A DNA stretch of 64,000 nucleotides from Nematostella vectensis (GCF_932526225.1 NC_064043.1:2315501-2379500); one strand, 5' to 3'. Counted from the first letter of the stretch, positions 11,101 through 24,189 are shown. Notes: generated from the sequence alone by a model not told the origin. Numbers and translations: made by a program.

Positions 11101-14100
11101 ATGGCCACTACTTAGATCCAAATAGCTTACTGGGTATACACAGACATTCAGCTAGGTTTGCCCACTCAACGACCAAAACGCAGACTTTATTAGATATACT
11201 TTTTTCCAAAATATCTGACTGCACATCCCCTTCCCAACTAATCAGATTGCCTGTTATGGTTATCAGACCTTCAATTAAAAAAATTCTTTTGTTTAATAAA
11301 ATAATGCTACAAGCATTTTTTTCTTATAAAACAAATAGAGAAACCATGAAACAAAGGGTTAGTGATCAGCCAAGGCAGTGGCTGCAAAGAAAAGGGGGTC
11401 TTGTATAAATATGGCTTATGGATGGAAAATGTGCCAACTGCCCCCAGGCAAATCTATAAGAATACAGATTTTACCCTCACAATTCAATGACCAGCTAATC
11501 GGAGCTCGAGCACTTCACTTCTCTGTGAGAACTTCTAGTTGATAATGTTGATAATTTTGACACCAAATGGTTTATAGTCTTTGTTAAGGTACACAGGGTT
11601 CTATCTCTACAAGAAACACACACTATGACACTGTTTGAGTCGACAAACCTTCACCTTTACCCCCCTGGCTTCTTTGGTTCGGTGGGCTCGAACCCCCCCC
11701 CCCCCCCTCCCCCCCCCCCCCCCCACTCGACTGGAAGGTCCGCTCTTATCAAGGAAAATTAAGCGAGGTGGGACGAGTCACCTAAGAGAAAATGGTCCGC
11801 TTTATGAGTAAACGAACCCCCCGCTCAAAATCCTGGCTACGGGGGGTTTCGAATATAGTCGGGATGGATCGGCAGCAGAATCGATCACCCTTGTCACGTG
11901 ATATGACATTTTGCGCTGGTATTACGGTTTCTGACGTAGCCTGTTGTTGATTCGCTATTCAAGCTCTGTTACTTGAATTTCGTTTTTTCAATCAAATAGG
12001 GAAGGCCAAGAGTGGCTTAGACTAAGGACTGCCTTCGGTAAAAAGATGTTGCGACCCAAGGAGCTGGCTAAGCACGTGGTCGGGTTCAGTGGCGTGGCGA
12101 ATGATGCGATGCAGAGCATCAAAGGTGCCAGGGATGGAAAGATGGAAGTTGAGGAGCTAGAACTTCAGCTACAGAAATACACTATTGAATGTAAGCTTTT
12201 GGGTTTTCTTGCCTTGACAATGCCCTTTAGTCTCCTCTTATTCTTTTTATTCTCCGCCTTCCTTTCTTTTTTCTTCTTTTAATTCTTTCCTGTCATCTTT
12301 TATTCCATTCCTTTTTTATTTCCTTCTCTTCTTCCTTCTTTTATTAATTTCCTTACTTCTCCTATTTCCTTCCTTTCTTCCTTTTTTATAACTTCCTGTC
12401 TTGCCTCTTTCCTTTCTCCCTACTTTCCGTCTCCCTTTTCTTTTTTCTTTGATGCGTGTGCTCTTATTGCTATAATCTATTATTTTACATTCCCCGTAGC
12501 GATTGGCACGTTAGTGTATGGCTTTCGTGTCGGTATCTACGACAGTCCACCGAGAAAGGAATCAAAAGAGGTCTTGGATGCGGTACGGATATTCTTTCCA
12601 AATCTTTTCAAGCAGATGACAAGCTTCGACAGAATACTAACTCGTTTCTACGAGCCAGCTTCCTACAAAGCGATGTGCGAATCACATGACAACTTTATGA
12701 AGCACAGTGACACATTCCTCCGGGAATCGATAGAAAGATCGAGGGGGTCGAAGAAAGAAGCAGACGATAACGAAGGTATGTCTTGTTAAAAACACCCAAC
12801 AAGAAGTTTCTGTTGGTTGGTTGCGCTTGGTGAATACTATGTTAGAGAATACAAAAAAGGCAATTACCTCTTGATATTTGATCTTGCTTGCCTTGCCTTG
12901 ACTATTAAGTGTTGTCTGTTGTCTGTTTTAAAAAGTGGCCTGACGCTCGATGTAGGTAATGCTAGTAGACGCTAAAGATGAAGTTAAAACTCAAAAAGTC
13001 TGTAAAATCGATTTGTTTTTAGAGCCCATTACTACGGAGGCCTATAAGGGCCATCCTTAAATCCCCATTCTCCGGTCCTCAAATACTCAAATATCCTAAA
13101 ATCTCAGAATCCTGAAATCCCACAGAAACCTGAGATCCCAGATCTCCCCAGGGGGTCGACCCCAGGGGACCATGGGGAATTTGTAAAAATATTGAATCAA
13201 AGTGCTTAAAATCCCCCTGGGTATGGGGCGATAAAGAAGTGACAAAATCCCTACTCCATGGGAACTTTCCAAATAAGCTATATACAAGGAAATAGGAGTT
13301 TCCATTGTTTTGCAAGAAATACATGTCAAACGTTTGTGATTTTTTTCCGAGACATTTTCCAACAAGAAGCGCTCAAGGACATATATTGCACGCGACTTAC
13401 AGGAGGGGCGTGACGCAAAACTCGTTATTTTTTAATAACTGTTCTTATTTATGTAACTATAAATCAATGAAATACCAAGTAGTCTGACCAAGTAGTCGAC
13501 GTCAAAAGCCACGAGTCCAAACGGCGGGAAATCTTGTTTAATACCGCTCACCATGCAAATCCCCAGGCTAAACCCGTGGATAAGTACTATATTTTCAAAT
13601 GCGATATAAGTCCCCTTCCCCAAGGGCAAAGATTGTCTTACCATCTCGAATAACACCCCACATTGCCCGTGGTTTGCCCGGGGTCGACCCTTGGGGAAAG
13701 CCGCTGATACACGCATACGTCTATCACCACACGCCCCGACGCCTCGGAACGAATACCAGGTTTAAACCAAAACAATACATCGCTGTACCGTAGTCCTAGG
13801 TTGAAACTTAGCGATCACTTTCCCTTGGATGGTAGCGTACTGCCTCGACATGATACAAGTACAAAACAGTATGAAATGTATGAGACGCCATTTTGCCTAT
13901 AGGCCTGCATTCGGAATGGCCAGCGGTCTCTGGGATTCTGCTGGAATTTCATGATTCGGGTATATCAGGATTCGGGGATTCCAGGATTCTAGGATTTGAG
14001 GATTCTAGAATTCTAGGATTTTAGGATTCTGGGATTTTAGGATTTCAGGATTCTGGGATTCAAGGATATTTGAGTATGTGAGGACCGGAAATGGGGATTT

Positions 14101-17100
14101 TAGGATGGCCCTTATAGGCCTGGAGGCTAGTCAGGACTCTTTGATGGCGAAAAAGATAAACCTGCTAAAGCCTCACTTTCATGCCCGAGTAACACAGCAC
14201 CCCCAAATTATCCCATAACACCCTCATCTCCACCCCAACCCCGTAAGAAGACTGCGAGACGGGTAAAAATAGAAAAGGTTTGCCGTAGATAAGATCACAA
14301 TTTTTCTCTTTTTTTTAGTGGTTACATTTGTAGAACATCTTGCATCAGAAGGTCTAAGCATGAAGGAGATCAACCTGGCGGCCATCGATATGTTTGTCGC
14401 TGGTGTCGATACAGTAAGTCTATAATTGATCGAACAAAATGTGTTCTCCATTTACTAAATAAAGTCTCGGGGCCCTGTGTTTATTTCGAATATTGCAACT
14501 CTGATTAGTTTGGGAAATATGCGTGACGTACGTATAGTAATAAGAATCAAGCTCTGTGTTTATTTCAGGAAAATAATTATCGTATTTCATACAGCAAGTT
14601 TTTCCAGTTTTAAAAAGGGGGCCGCACAACAACGAATTTGGCTATAAGCAAATTTGTGGACGAATCTTTCGAACAAAAGCAAAAACAACAAAAAACACAC
14701 TGAAACTGTCGAAAGGCTGTTAAAGGCCCATAAACAACCCAGCCTACATCAGATCGAGGCTCTATTTTAGCGCGGCGCTAAAATAGACAGTCTACAAATT
14801 GTTTCAAACTTTTTAGAACCGTTCTAAAAAAAAGCGTTAAAATCGTCGATATGCGCCTCAAAGTTTTAAATTGTTATTACTTTATCGTTTTGCAACAATA
14901 CCGAATTTGCAAATCATAGCAATGAAATATATACTTCCTATGTGTTCGGCATATATTGCAGGTTATAGTACTTATCAGTGGTAAAACAAAGAATAGTTTC
15001 TAGTTTGAGTTATCGCGTGGAATAAACCAACATCTTTTCCGATGACATCAATCTTTATTTGTCGATTATCCTTATCCTGAAGCACGCATTGCTTGGTCGT
15101 TTCTTTGTTACGTTATGTTCTTGTCTTCCTAAATACTGTGGAAACAGTGGCGAAAACAAGATGAAACACGCACCTCGAGTGTCGGTAGTGAAGAATTATG
15201 CGTAATAAAGTCCTCCAATCAAATCGCTCGCAAGACAATAGCGCTATTTCAAAAAAATAACAATCGCTTTGGTTGCCAATGGGGCTTTAATTGCACCTGT
15301 TTACTTTTTGGGTAAAGAATCCGTCTCACAGGTACACAGACTTCCAAAGGGACTCCACCGTACTATTGGTGTATTTTTTTAATTGACAGACGGCTACAAC
15401 ACTTCAATGGCTTTTGTACAATATCGCGCGACACCCTGAAGTTCAAGAAAGGCTGCATGACGAAATTACCTTTGTTACGGATGGCTGTGGAAGTCTGTCT
15501 GCGAAAAGCCTTGGAAGGATTCCCTACACGCGCGCCTGTTTGAAAGAATCAATGAGGTGATGGCAAAATGAATTGTCTGTTGGTAAAAAATAAAGTGTTT
15601 TATTGTTAATTTGTAATATTGTTTTTTGTAGGTTCAATCCGCCTGCCCCAGCTCATCTAAGACGTCTGAAGGAGGATACAGTTCTTAATGGGTTTCATGT
15701 TTCCAAAGGGGTGAGCTAAAAATATTCCTTATCACACGCGAACCCGCCGCAATGTAATAAGTCTGAATTGAAATAGCTGATGGTATTATATTATTATTGT
15801 ATTCTTGTTTTATCTTCTTGTGTGATGACAGTCCCTGAAATGAATATCAGCTGATTGCTCCGAGGACTTAGGGAAGTGTTATGTATTGTTCATTGATTGA
15901 TGTTACCATGGAGATATCGTGCTTGCCCGGAAAGCGCGCCGAACTTGTCGGGCTCGTTTGTTAAAAGTAAGCTCAGTGTTGTGTTTAGAGTAGAGTTCAG
16001 AATTGTGTCTTCAGGACTTGACAATTGGCGACAAGCACCTGAGACTTCTTAAGCGATGAGGGAAAGGATTTGGTGAAAATAGAGCAAGAGAAACCCTAAA
16101 AATTGAGTCCGAGATGGGAGACACGGCGACTTCGGTAAAGTAAACAAGTTTTACCCGGGTGGCGACTGGGAGTCGTACACTAACAGACACCAGCGGACGA
16201 GCCGGACGAGGTGGAACTGTTCCATATGTCTGTACTTGATGTGTTACCAGTCACTGAAAAGGAACTTGCTGCGAGACAAACCTAGACCCACTCCTCGCGT
16301 GGGCGGTGCGCTTGGTAGAGTGGGGAAGGGGATGGGCTGAACCTAACCCGGACTTGGCACCCTACAGCAGCCGCAGGGAACAGCTTACTGTCTGTCACGG
16401 CATCACCATGTGGGGTAACCGTGTGGTGGTGCCACCCAAGCTTTGGCGGCGAGTTCTTGACATACTGTACTACATGAGGGTCACATCGGTATGGTTAAGA
16501 TGAAGGCAGTTGCACGGGGAAACATCTGATGGCCACGGATCGACAGTGAGATTGAGGCCACCGCCAAGCGCTGCTAAGGTTGCCAGGAAACAGCCCGGAA
16601 CCCTGCTCGAGCCCCTCTACATCGGTGGGAGTCTCCAGCGCAACCATGGCAACGATTACACATCGACTTCGCGGGTCCGGTTGGTGATGGTGGTGTCGGA
16701 TGCGCATACAAAGTGGCCCGAGGTCTTCATCATGCACAGGGACACTACCGCACTGGGAACTGTTAATTCCTTGCGTACACTATTTGCCCGGATGGGCCTC
16801 CCCGAGCAAACAGTAACCGATGATGGACCACAGTTCAAGTCGAGAGAGTTCGAGCATTTCAATAAGATGAATGGAATTCGACATGTGACAGGCGGAGCGT
16901 ATACCATTCGGCGACGAATGGTTTGGCCGAACGACTGGTGCAGAGTTTCAAGACAGCACAAGCTGTACAGGTTCCTGTTCGCGTATCGTAACTCACCCCA
17001 CGCCACTACTGGTTACAGCCCGGCGCAACTACGTTTTTGGGGAGGGCTTAAATTTTTGATACAGGGTTTAGGGGAGGGCTTTATTTTTTGAACAGGTATT

Positions 17101-17612
17101 GTAATCAATTTTCGAGCCTCCAAAAAGTCTGGAATTTCGAAATTTTTCTGTGAAAAAACCCAGACTCCCTACAAAATAGATAAACTAATGTGATGCGCCT
17201 TCTACTTGCACTTTCATGACTTTCGTTTGGCTTGCGTTGAAAATCGTTATCCCCTTCATCGATGAATTTACGAATTTCAATTCAGGTCAGTCTCCCCCTT
17301 CTTACCTTTCAGATTTGTGTTATTTTTGTTATTTTTGGTACATATTTAAATAAGATTTCAGTCGGGAATGATGCTGCTTTCTATTAAGGTTTTAACAATA
17401 ATTAGCATTTCAAAAATGAAAATGGCAAAATTTTCACGGGGGAGCATGCGCCCAGAGATATACAAGATTATTTACATCGCTGAGATATACAAGGTTATTT
17501 ACACCGCTGAGATATACAAGATTATTTACACCGCTGAGAAATGGGCTCGAAAACAACTTTTCTCCTGGCTTGCCCTGACCCCCCCCCCCCCCACCCCACA
17601 CACACACACACA

Positions 17613-17660
<48 letters not shown>

Positions 17661-20600
17661 TTTAGTTCTTTTTTGTTCTGTGGGAAGGCAGGAAGGAGGG
17701 TCACCATTTTTGTGCTTTTGATTGGGGGAGGGTCGCAATTTTTGAACCAGAAAAAATTAAACTTCGCGACCCTCCCCCCCCCCCCCACCCCTCCCCGATA
17801 AATAATGACCTTCCTTTACATATTATACATATTTATATAAACCAGTCATCAAAAGCATTCTTAATCCGGAAGAAAAGCGCTTATTGGATAATTTGTTCGA
17901 CTCGCGAACAGGGGCTTAGAGAGCGACTGATCACGACAAAGTGACAACATTCAGCCTAAAACAGCCGCCATTTTGTCATCCTAGCACCAAGCACTAAGTA
18001 CCAAGTGTTGAAAAACAATCAATTTCTATCAGCTGATTTGTGAAAGCCAATGCAATATTTTCGATTGGATTTGGTAAATAAAGTATTAAACTTTGTTTAT
18101 TTAGATGGTTATTTCGATAATTTATCGGATTTACCTTTCAATATTGGTTGAAAACAATAACAAAGGTGTGGCTGACAAGGGCTCTTATTTATTTTCGATT
18201 TTTTTCTTATTTTCAGACAATTGTCCAAATGTCAGTCTACTCTAATGCATTTGACGACAAACTCTTTAAAAACCCTACCGAATTCAAGCCCGAGCGCTGG
18301 TTTAGGGACACAGGTGACAAGATCAATCCAGTTTCCTTCAATCCTTTCGGCACGGGCAAGCGATCATGTCTCGGTAAGTCAAGATAGATTCACCATACGC
18401 AAACATTATTAACTCTAATTACAGTAGAAATTCGAGGCAAGACACCAATTCAAAGGTCGAGCTTTAGTTGTGCCGAATCAAATGCTATATTTGTTTTGAT
18501 TTTGTGCAACAGAAACACCACATCAAGTCAGCTTTGACTAGTCGCAATATATGAATCAACGTCGAGCCGAAATGTATTACTGTCGACTTAGATCGGCATA
18601 CCCTCCGTGTGTTTTGAGCGCAAAGAAATCCAGACACCGATGAGAAGCTCAATGAGCTAGATTTTGACCGCGCGAAAAATGGGGCGAGCGCAAACAGGAA
18701 GGAGGGGGAGGGGAAAGAAGGGAACTTCCTCTTCTTTCCCCTCCCCCGCCGGTCGCTCCTTCCTTTTTTGCGTTCGCCCCATTTTTCGCGCGGCCAAAAT
18801 GAGGCATATCGAACTTCTCGCCGGTTTCCTCTGTTTCTCTGGGTTTCCTTTCGCTCAAAATACACGGGAATGCTTGCTATGCAGGCTAGGTTCGGCATGG
18901 CAGGCGCGCGACCTATAAGTCGGCTTTCTTACGTAACGAAAGGGTAACGCTGGATAGGGAGCCTGCGTAGCAAGCGCTAAGGGCTTCGGGAAATTGTCTC
19001 CTCTATTGTTTCCCAACCCTTTGGGCTTACTACAAAGGCTACTGGATAGGGTAGGGTTTTACCCTCTCTCCAACAGGAAATATATTTAAAGCTATTTATC
19101 CTTAATAGGGTATACGAGCATGCATAAAGCAGTACTTTTTTCGTATTTTTGTTTTTAATTTCTAATCTTATGCCTCACGCCCTAGTCACAGCATATAGAG
19201 GGCGTGGCTGCCTTTTTGACACGGTTTTATTTATGATAGGGAAACAGACCCCTAGTCAGCAAATAGAGGGCGTGGCTGCCTTTTTGACACGGTTTTCTTT
19301 TTTATGGGGAAACACACCCCGTGGTCACAGCAGATAAAGGCGGGGCTTACTTTTCGACACGGTTTTATTTATTATAGGGAAACAAACCCCTAGTCAGCAA
19401 ATAGAGGGCGTGGCTTTCTTTTCGACACGGTTTTATTTATTATAGGGAAACACACCCTAGTCACAGCAGATAGAGGGCGTGGCTTTCTTTTTGACACGGT
19501 TTTATTTATTATAGGGAAACACACCCCCTAGTCATAGCAGATAGAGGGCGTGGCTTCCTTTTTGACACGGTTTTATTTATTATAGGGAAACACACCCCGT
19601 GGTCACAGCAGATAAAGGCGGGGCTGCCTTTTTGACACGGTTTTATTTATTATAGGGAAACACCCCCCCCCCTAGTCACAGCAGATAGAGGGCGTGGCTT
19701 CCTTTTTGACACGGTTTTATTTATTATAGGGAAACACACCCCGTAGTCATAGCAGATAGAGGGCGTGGCTTCCTTTTCGACACGGTTTTATTTATTATAG
19801 GGAAACACACCCCGTGGTCACAGCAGATAAAGGCGGGGCTTACTTTTCGACACGGTTTTATTTATTATAGGGAAACACACCCCCTAGTCACAGCAGATAG
19901 AGGGCGTGGCTTCCTTTTTGACACGGTTTTATTTATTATAGGGAAACACACCCCCTTGTCACAGCAGATAAAGGCGTGGCTGCCTTTTCGACACGGTTTT
20001 ATTTATTATAGGGAAACAAACCCCGTAGTCATAGCAGATAGAGGGCGTGGCTTCCTTTTCGACACGGTTTTATTTATTATAGGGAAACACACCCCGTAGT
20101 CATAGCAGATAGAGGGCGTGGCTTCCTTTTCGACACGGTTTTATTTATTATAGGGAAACAAACCCCTAGTCAGCAAATAGAGGGCGTGGCTTCCTTTTTG
20201 ACACGATTTTATTTATTATAGGGAAACACACCCCGTGGTCACAGCAGATAAAGGCGGGGCTGCCTTTTTGACACGGTTTTATTTATTATAGGGAAACACA
20301 CCCCGTGGTCACAGCAGATAAAGGCGTGGCTTCCTTTTCGACACGGTTTTATTTATTATAGGGAAACAAACCCCTAGTCAGCAAATAGAGGGCGTGGCTT
20401 TCTTTTTGACACGGTTTTATTTATTATAGGGAAACAGGTTGCAGAGATGGAAATTTTCGCTTTCGTTTGTAAGGTATGTTTTTTTTTTCAGAATTTTATA
20501 TCATCATTCCATTTTTATCCGTGAACCAGAGACCATCATGGTCTCTTGCCGTGAATTATCAATAGTTAAGCGTACTCAATGCGCGTAAGACCAGTTCCAT

Positions 20601-20870
20601 GCTGAAGGCATTTCCCTGGCGAACCTTATTTTTTGCGGCTTCACAAAACTCAATGACAAAGCTATCAAGGTATTCAGCACGATGTAGGAAATTGTATGTT
20701 TATTGATTACACACCTATGTCGCATCTAGTACTAAGTTGCCTTGCTTATTTTGCAGCTGATGCAAAAGTTCAAGCTTGAGTATAACAACGTCGAGCAAGT
20801 CAGTGGGGTAATGAAACTCATTGTGTCCCCTGATCGTCCCGTCAAGATCACCTTCCTCGACAGAACATAA
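8198..20870 (+). CDS. mitochondrial-type cytochrome P450, nine exons, 520 aa
   Basis: Exons: 8198-8637, 12000-12190, 12500-12775, 14319-14413, 15390-15556, 15632-15710, 18217-18373, 20430-20473 and 20757-20870. All borders are GT-AG and the sum is 1563 nt, giving 520 aa, the usual length for mitochondrial-clan P450s. The chosen ATG opens an arginine/serine-rich, acid-free leader that fits a mitochondrial presequence. Visible motifs are the proline hinge IPGPKGLPWIG, the I-helix AGVDTT split across exons 4/5, K-helix KESMR (ExxR), FKPERW, and the haem loop FNPFGTGKRSCLG with its cysteine ligand. After CLG, exon 8 (44 bp) supplies KQVAEMEIFAFV. Such enzymes are inner-membrane monooxygenases fed by adrenodoxin, often acting on sterols; the substrate here cannot be told. 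Exon 8 abuts a minisatellite carrying copies of its own splice acceptor. Confidence 0.93.
8771..9385. repeat. 162-bp tandem triplicate plus one inverted copy, P450 intron 1
   Basis: Three direct copies start at about 8771, 8933 and 9095, each opening TTATTATTCACAGTGG. A fourth, truncated copy follows in inverted orientation (about 9257-9375), making a large hairpin with copy 3. Each unit has an acceptor-like TTCACAG|TGG and a donor-like ACTAG|TGAGTT, but the P450 reading frame needs no exon here. Confidence 0.85.
10481..10578. repeat. inverted repeat around TAGCGCGTAGTCA
   Basis: CGTTTGGGAATAGCGCGTAG near 10483 is matched by CTACGCGCTATCCCCAAACG ending near 10578. The arms are about 25 bp with a 50-bp spacer, probably a small MITE in P450 intron 1. 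The rest of that intron (9400-11999) shows no exon or gene that I recognise. Confidence 0.7.
11692..11724. repeat. poly-C tract
   Basis: A nearly pure C run, broken by T, in P450 intron 1. It is a simple repeat. Confidence 0.8.
13038..14121. mobile_element. 1.1-kb TIR element in P450 intron 3
   Basis: The left end AGGCCTATAAGGGCCATCCT (13038 on) recurs inverted at the right end (to 14121). The match extends about 60 bp with few differences, through CCCCATT and CTCAAATATCC. The inner part near the right end is a chain of GGATTCT/AGGATT repeats. There is no transposase and no clear target duplication. It is probably a non-autonomous DNA transposon. Confidence 0.75.
16020..17040 (+). pseudogene. 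decayed Ty3/gypsy-type integrase remnant
   Basis: Broken reading frames spell parts of a gypsy-like integrase in order: a WGNRVVVP segment of the zinc-finger region (near 16410), HIDFAGPV around the first catalytic Asp (near 16660), TDDGPQFKS around the second (near 16815), and the downstream FLFAYRNSPHATTGYSPAQL (near 16980). Stops and frameshifts separate the pieces, and no gag, protease or reverse transcriptase is seen. A primer-binding-like TGGCGACAAG lies at 16026. The copy sits in P450 intron 6 on the same strand. It is dead as a coding sequence. Confidence 0.8.
17588..17656. repeat. (CA)n/(TA)n microsatellite
   Basis: A C run, then CACACACA and about 22 TA dinucleotides, in P450 intron 6. 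Open frames across it are low-complexity artefacts. Confidence 0.95.
18590..18885. mobile_element. about 290-bp foldback element in P450 intron 7
   Basis: Two arms of about 145 bp meet near 18728. From the centre outward they match through GAAGGGAAC/GTTCCTC, GGGGGAGGGGAAAGAAG, CGCGCGAAAAATGGGGCG and further out GTGTGTTTTGAGCGCAAAG against CTTTCGCTCAAAATACACG. It is a near-continuous palindrome, so it would extrude a long hairpin. No coding potential. Confidence 0.8.
19180..20441 (+). repeat. 71-bp minisatellite carrying a splice acceptor, about 18 copies
   Basis: Each unit contains GGGCGTGGCTTCCTTTT, then TTTTATTTATTATAG followed by GGAAACA. The last unit runs directly into P450 exon 8, whose acceptor is TTATTATAG|GG at 20429/20430 and whose first bases are GGAAACAG. 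Every unit therefore duplicates the polypyrimidine-AG and the first seven or so bases of exon 8. Units differ at a few positions (for example CCCCGTAGT against CCCCTAGT). Confidence 0.9.
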
Positions 20871-21714
20871 AGAGAAACGCCAAGGATAGAAATAGGAGAC
20901 CTGCTCTAAGAAATTTTAAAGACTTTTTCGCGCAAACTCGCGCGCTCTGGGTGCTCCCCCCCCCTCTCAAAGTCGCGGCAACATGAAAGAATTTTTTCAT
21001 AATTCCAGCATTTCACTCAATAATATTTAACATATTGGTTTCAAAACGTATACACCTATTTTAATAAACATTGTCAGTACAAAAGGTGAATGGCAAATGG
21101 TACTAATCACTGCTTCTTAATATACATTGTACAATGTCGATTTTTATTGGCTAAGAGCGCGCGCTCTATTTGGAGAATCGCGTAATCTTAGGGTCTTCAC
21201 CGTGGCCTTTTTTTATATTTGCATTTGCGTCCATATTTATTTACTATTCTGAGTGTGCTTTAGTGCCCCTGCAAAAATAATGTGTCGAAAAGCTTTGCGG
21301 ACGAAACGCGCGCGCGCTGATTAAATGTAGAGAGCCTAGGATCCTAAACAACATTTTGGGTTTCCTGTGATTTTCTGTGTTTTCATCGCATGGCGGCCAT
21401 TTTCGATGCCATCATTCGTGATTCATCAGAGGATAGACGCACTCAATAAATTAGATCCATTTGTTTCTATATATGAACAAAAGCTGTGTATGATAATACC
21501 GAGAAAGCTTGGTTACTTTTCAAAGACCTCAATTGACCAAAGATGTTAAGAATCATCGTCTTTTCCAATTTCAATTTAAAAGGTCTACAAAGCAACGTTT
21601 AGAAAAGACGGTTAACTTGCAAGTATTTCAGGAAGAAAGGAATGGATAAGATCTCACAGCGAGGCAAAATATCCGAGACAAGTAACCTCGCCCCGTCTCT
21701 ATAGATGCATCCCC
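20871..21714. other. 3' flank of P450, no gene seen
   Basis: AT-rich sequence with several AATAAA/ATTTAA-like hexamers that could serve 3'-end formation (for example near 21062). Short open frames have no recognisable content. Confidence 0.4.
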
Positions 21715-23910
21715 TTATTTCGCGCCCTTTTCCTGTTCTACTGACCTTATCGCCAACTCCATAATAGCTATAGCCGGCTTTGCATTTCCTTATTTCGCGC
21801 CCTTTTCCTGTTCTACTTACCTTATCGCCAACTCCATAATAGCTATAGCCGGCTTTGCATTTCCTTATTTCGCGCCCTTTTCCTGTTCTTCTTACCTTAT
21901 CGCAAACTCCATAATAGCTATAGCCGGCTTTGCATTTCCTTATTTCGCGCCCTTTTCCTGTTATACTGACCTTATCGCCAACTCCATAATAGCTATAGCC
22001 AGCTTTGCATTTCCTTATTTCGCGCCCTTTTCCTGTTCTACTGACCTTATCGCCAATTCCATAATAGCTATAGCCGGCTTTGCATTTCCTTATTTCGCGC
22101 CCTTTTCCTGTTCTACTGACCTTATCGCCAACTCCATAATAGCTATAGCCGGCTTTGCATTTCCTTATTTCACGCCCATTTCCTGTTATACTGACCTTAT
22201 CGCCAACTCCATAATAGCTATAGCCGGCTTTGCATTTCCTTATTTCGCGCCCTTTTCCTGTTATACTGACCTTATCGCCAACTCCATAATAGCTATAGCC
22301 GGCTTTGCATTTCCTTATTTCGCGCCCTTTTCCTGTTCTACTGACCTTATCGCCAATTCCATAATAGCTATAGCCGGCTTTGCATTTCCTTATTTCGCGC
22401 CCTTTTCCTGTTCTACTGACCTTATCGCCAACTCCATAATAGCTATAGCCGGCTTTGCATTTCCTTATTTCGCACCCTTTTCCTGTTATACTGACCTTAT
22501 CGCCAATTCCATAATAGCTATAGCCGGCTTTGCATTTCCTTATTTCGCGCCCTTTTCCTGTTCTACTGACCTTATCGCCAACTCCATAATAGCTATAGCC
22601 GGCTTTGCATTTCCTTATTTCGCGCCCTTTTCCTGTTCTACTGACCTTATCGCCAATTCCATAATAGCTATAGCCGGCATTGCATTTCCTTATTTCGCGC
22701 CCTTTTCCTGTTCTACTGACCTTATCGCCAATTCCATAATAGCTATAGCCGGCTTTGCATTTCCTTATTTCACGCCCTTTTCCTGTTATACTGACCTTAT
22801 CGCCAACTCCATAATAGCTATAGCCGGCTTTGCATTTCCTTATTTCGCGCCCTTTTCCTGTTCTACTGACCTTATCGCCAACTCCATAATAGCTATAGCC
22901 GGCTTTGCATTTCCTTATTTCGCGCCCTTTTCCTGTTCTACTGACCTTATCGCCAATTCCATAATAGCTATAGCCGGCTTTGCATTTCCTTATTTCACGC
23001 CCTTTTCCTGTTATACTGACCTTATCGCCAACTCCATAATAGCTATAGACGGCTTTGCATTTCCTTGTTTCGCGCCCTATTCCTGTTCTACTGACCTTAT
23101 CGCCAACTCCATAATAGCTATAGCCAGCTTTGCATTTCCTTATTTCGCGCCCTTTTCCTGTTATACTGACCTTATCGCCAACTCCATAATAGCTATAGCC
23201 GGCTTTGCATTTCCTTATTTCGCGCCCTTTTCCTGTTATACTGACCTTATCGCCAACTCCATAATAGCTATATCCGGCTTTGCATTTCCTTATTTCGCGC
23301 CCTTTTCCTGTTCTACTGACCTTATCGCCAACTCCATAATAGCTATAGCCGGCTTTGCATTTCCTTATTTCGCGCCCTTTTCCTGTTATACTGACCTTAT
23401 CGCCAACTCCATAATAGCTATAGCCGGCTTTGCATTTCCTTATTTCACGCCCATTTCCTGTTATACTGACCTTATCGCAAACTCCATAATAGCTATAGCC
23501 GGCTTTGCATTTCCTTATTTCGCGCCCTTTTCCTGTTCTACTGACCTTATCGCCAATTCCATAATAGCTATAGCCAGCTTTGCATTTCCTTATTTCGCGC
23601 CCTTTTCCTGTTATACTGACCTGATCGCCAACCCCATAATAGCTATAGCCGGCTTTGCATTTCCTTATTTCGTGCCCTTTTCCTGTTATACTGACCTTAT
23701 CGCCAACTCCATAATAGCTATAGCCGGCTTTGCATTTCCTTGTTTCGCGCCCTTTTCCTGTTCTACTGACCTTATCGCCAACTCCATAATAGCTATAGCC
23801 GGCTTTGCATTTCCTTATTTCGCGCCCTTTTCCTGTTCTACTGACCTTATCGCCAATTCCATAATAGCTATAGCCAGCTTTGCATTTCCTTATTTCGCGC
23901 CCTTTTCCTG
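21715..23910. repeat. 75-bp minisatellite, about 29 copies, open across 810 codons on the minus strand
   Basis: Units of 75 bp repeat with 1-4 differences each. Because 75 is a multiple of three, the minus strand stays open as a 25-residue repeat (GKGREIRKCKAGYSYYG and eight more), giving an 810-aa frame at 21599-24031. Differences change codons as often as not (R/I, V/I, G/C). The array ends abruptly against the decayed pentraxin exon at 23911. I read it as a satellite, not a gene. Confidence 0.9.
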
Positions 23911-24138
23911 GTTGTTCTGTCAAGCCGAAATGAGCATTGTGGAAAGTTTCAAGTCTGTAATACAAAACCACGTGTTTTGTTTGACGTCGGACGTGACGGC
24001 ACGGGCAGGAAGTGACGATGCTACGCCCCATCGGCAGTTACCAAGATGACCCTCAGCCAAGGCGTCAAGTATAAAGTAACTTTGAAGAGTTCCTGTTATC
24101 GCGATGGAAACAAAGCCCTCATGAAGATAAACGACTAG
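23911..24138 (+). pseudogene. decayed duplicate of pentraxin terminal exon
   Basis: This matches the exon at 3062-3294 at most positions, including the final TAG. It carries a TGA at the position equivalent to the codon after GTGRK (near 24012), and its splice acceptor has been replaced by the neighbouring minisatellite. It belongs to copy 2 of the segmental duplication. Confidence 0.75.
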
Positions 24139-24189
24139 CGAGCCTAACGTAAACAGTGCCAACACATATTGCTGGTACGCAACAGTGCT

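Noticed and set aside
11070-11408. 112-aa frame in P450 intron 1 with a faint resemblance to a retroelement endonuclease segment
   Set aside because: Only one short stretch is suggestive, with no neighbouring reverse transcriptase. The P450 does not need it.
21715-23910. Regular direct repeats that might suggest a CRISPR array
   Set aside because: The units are contiguous 75-bp satellites without unique spacers, in animal DNA, with no cas genes. The same holds for the arrays at 27.6, 33.4, 36, 57.6, 59 and 62.3 kb.
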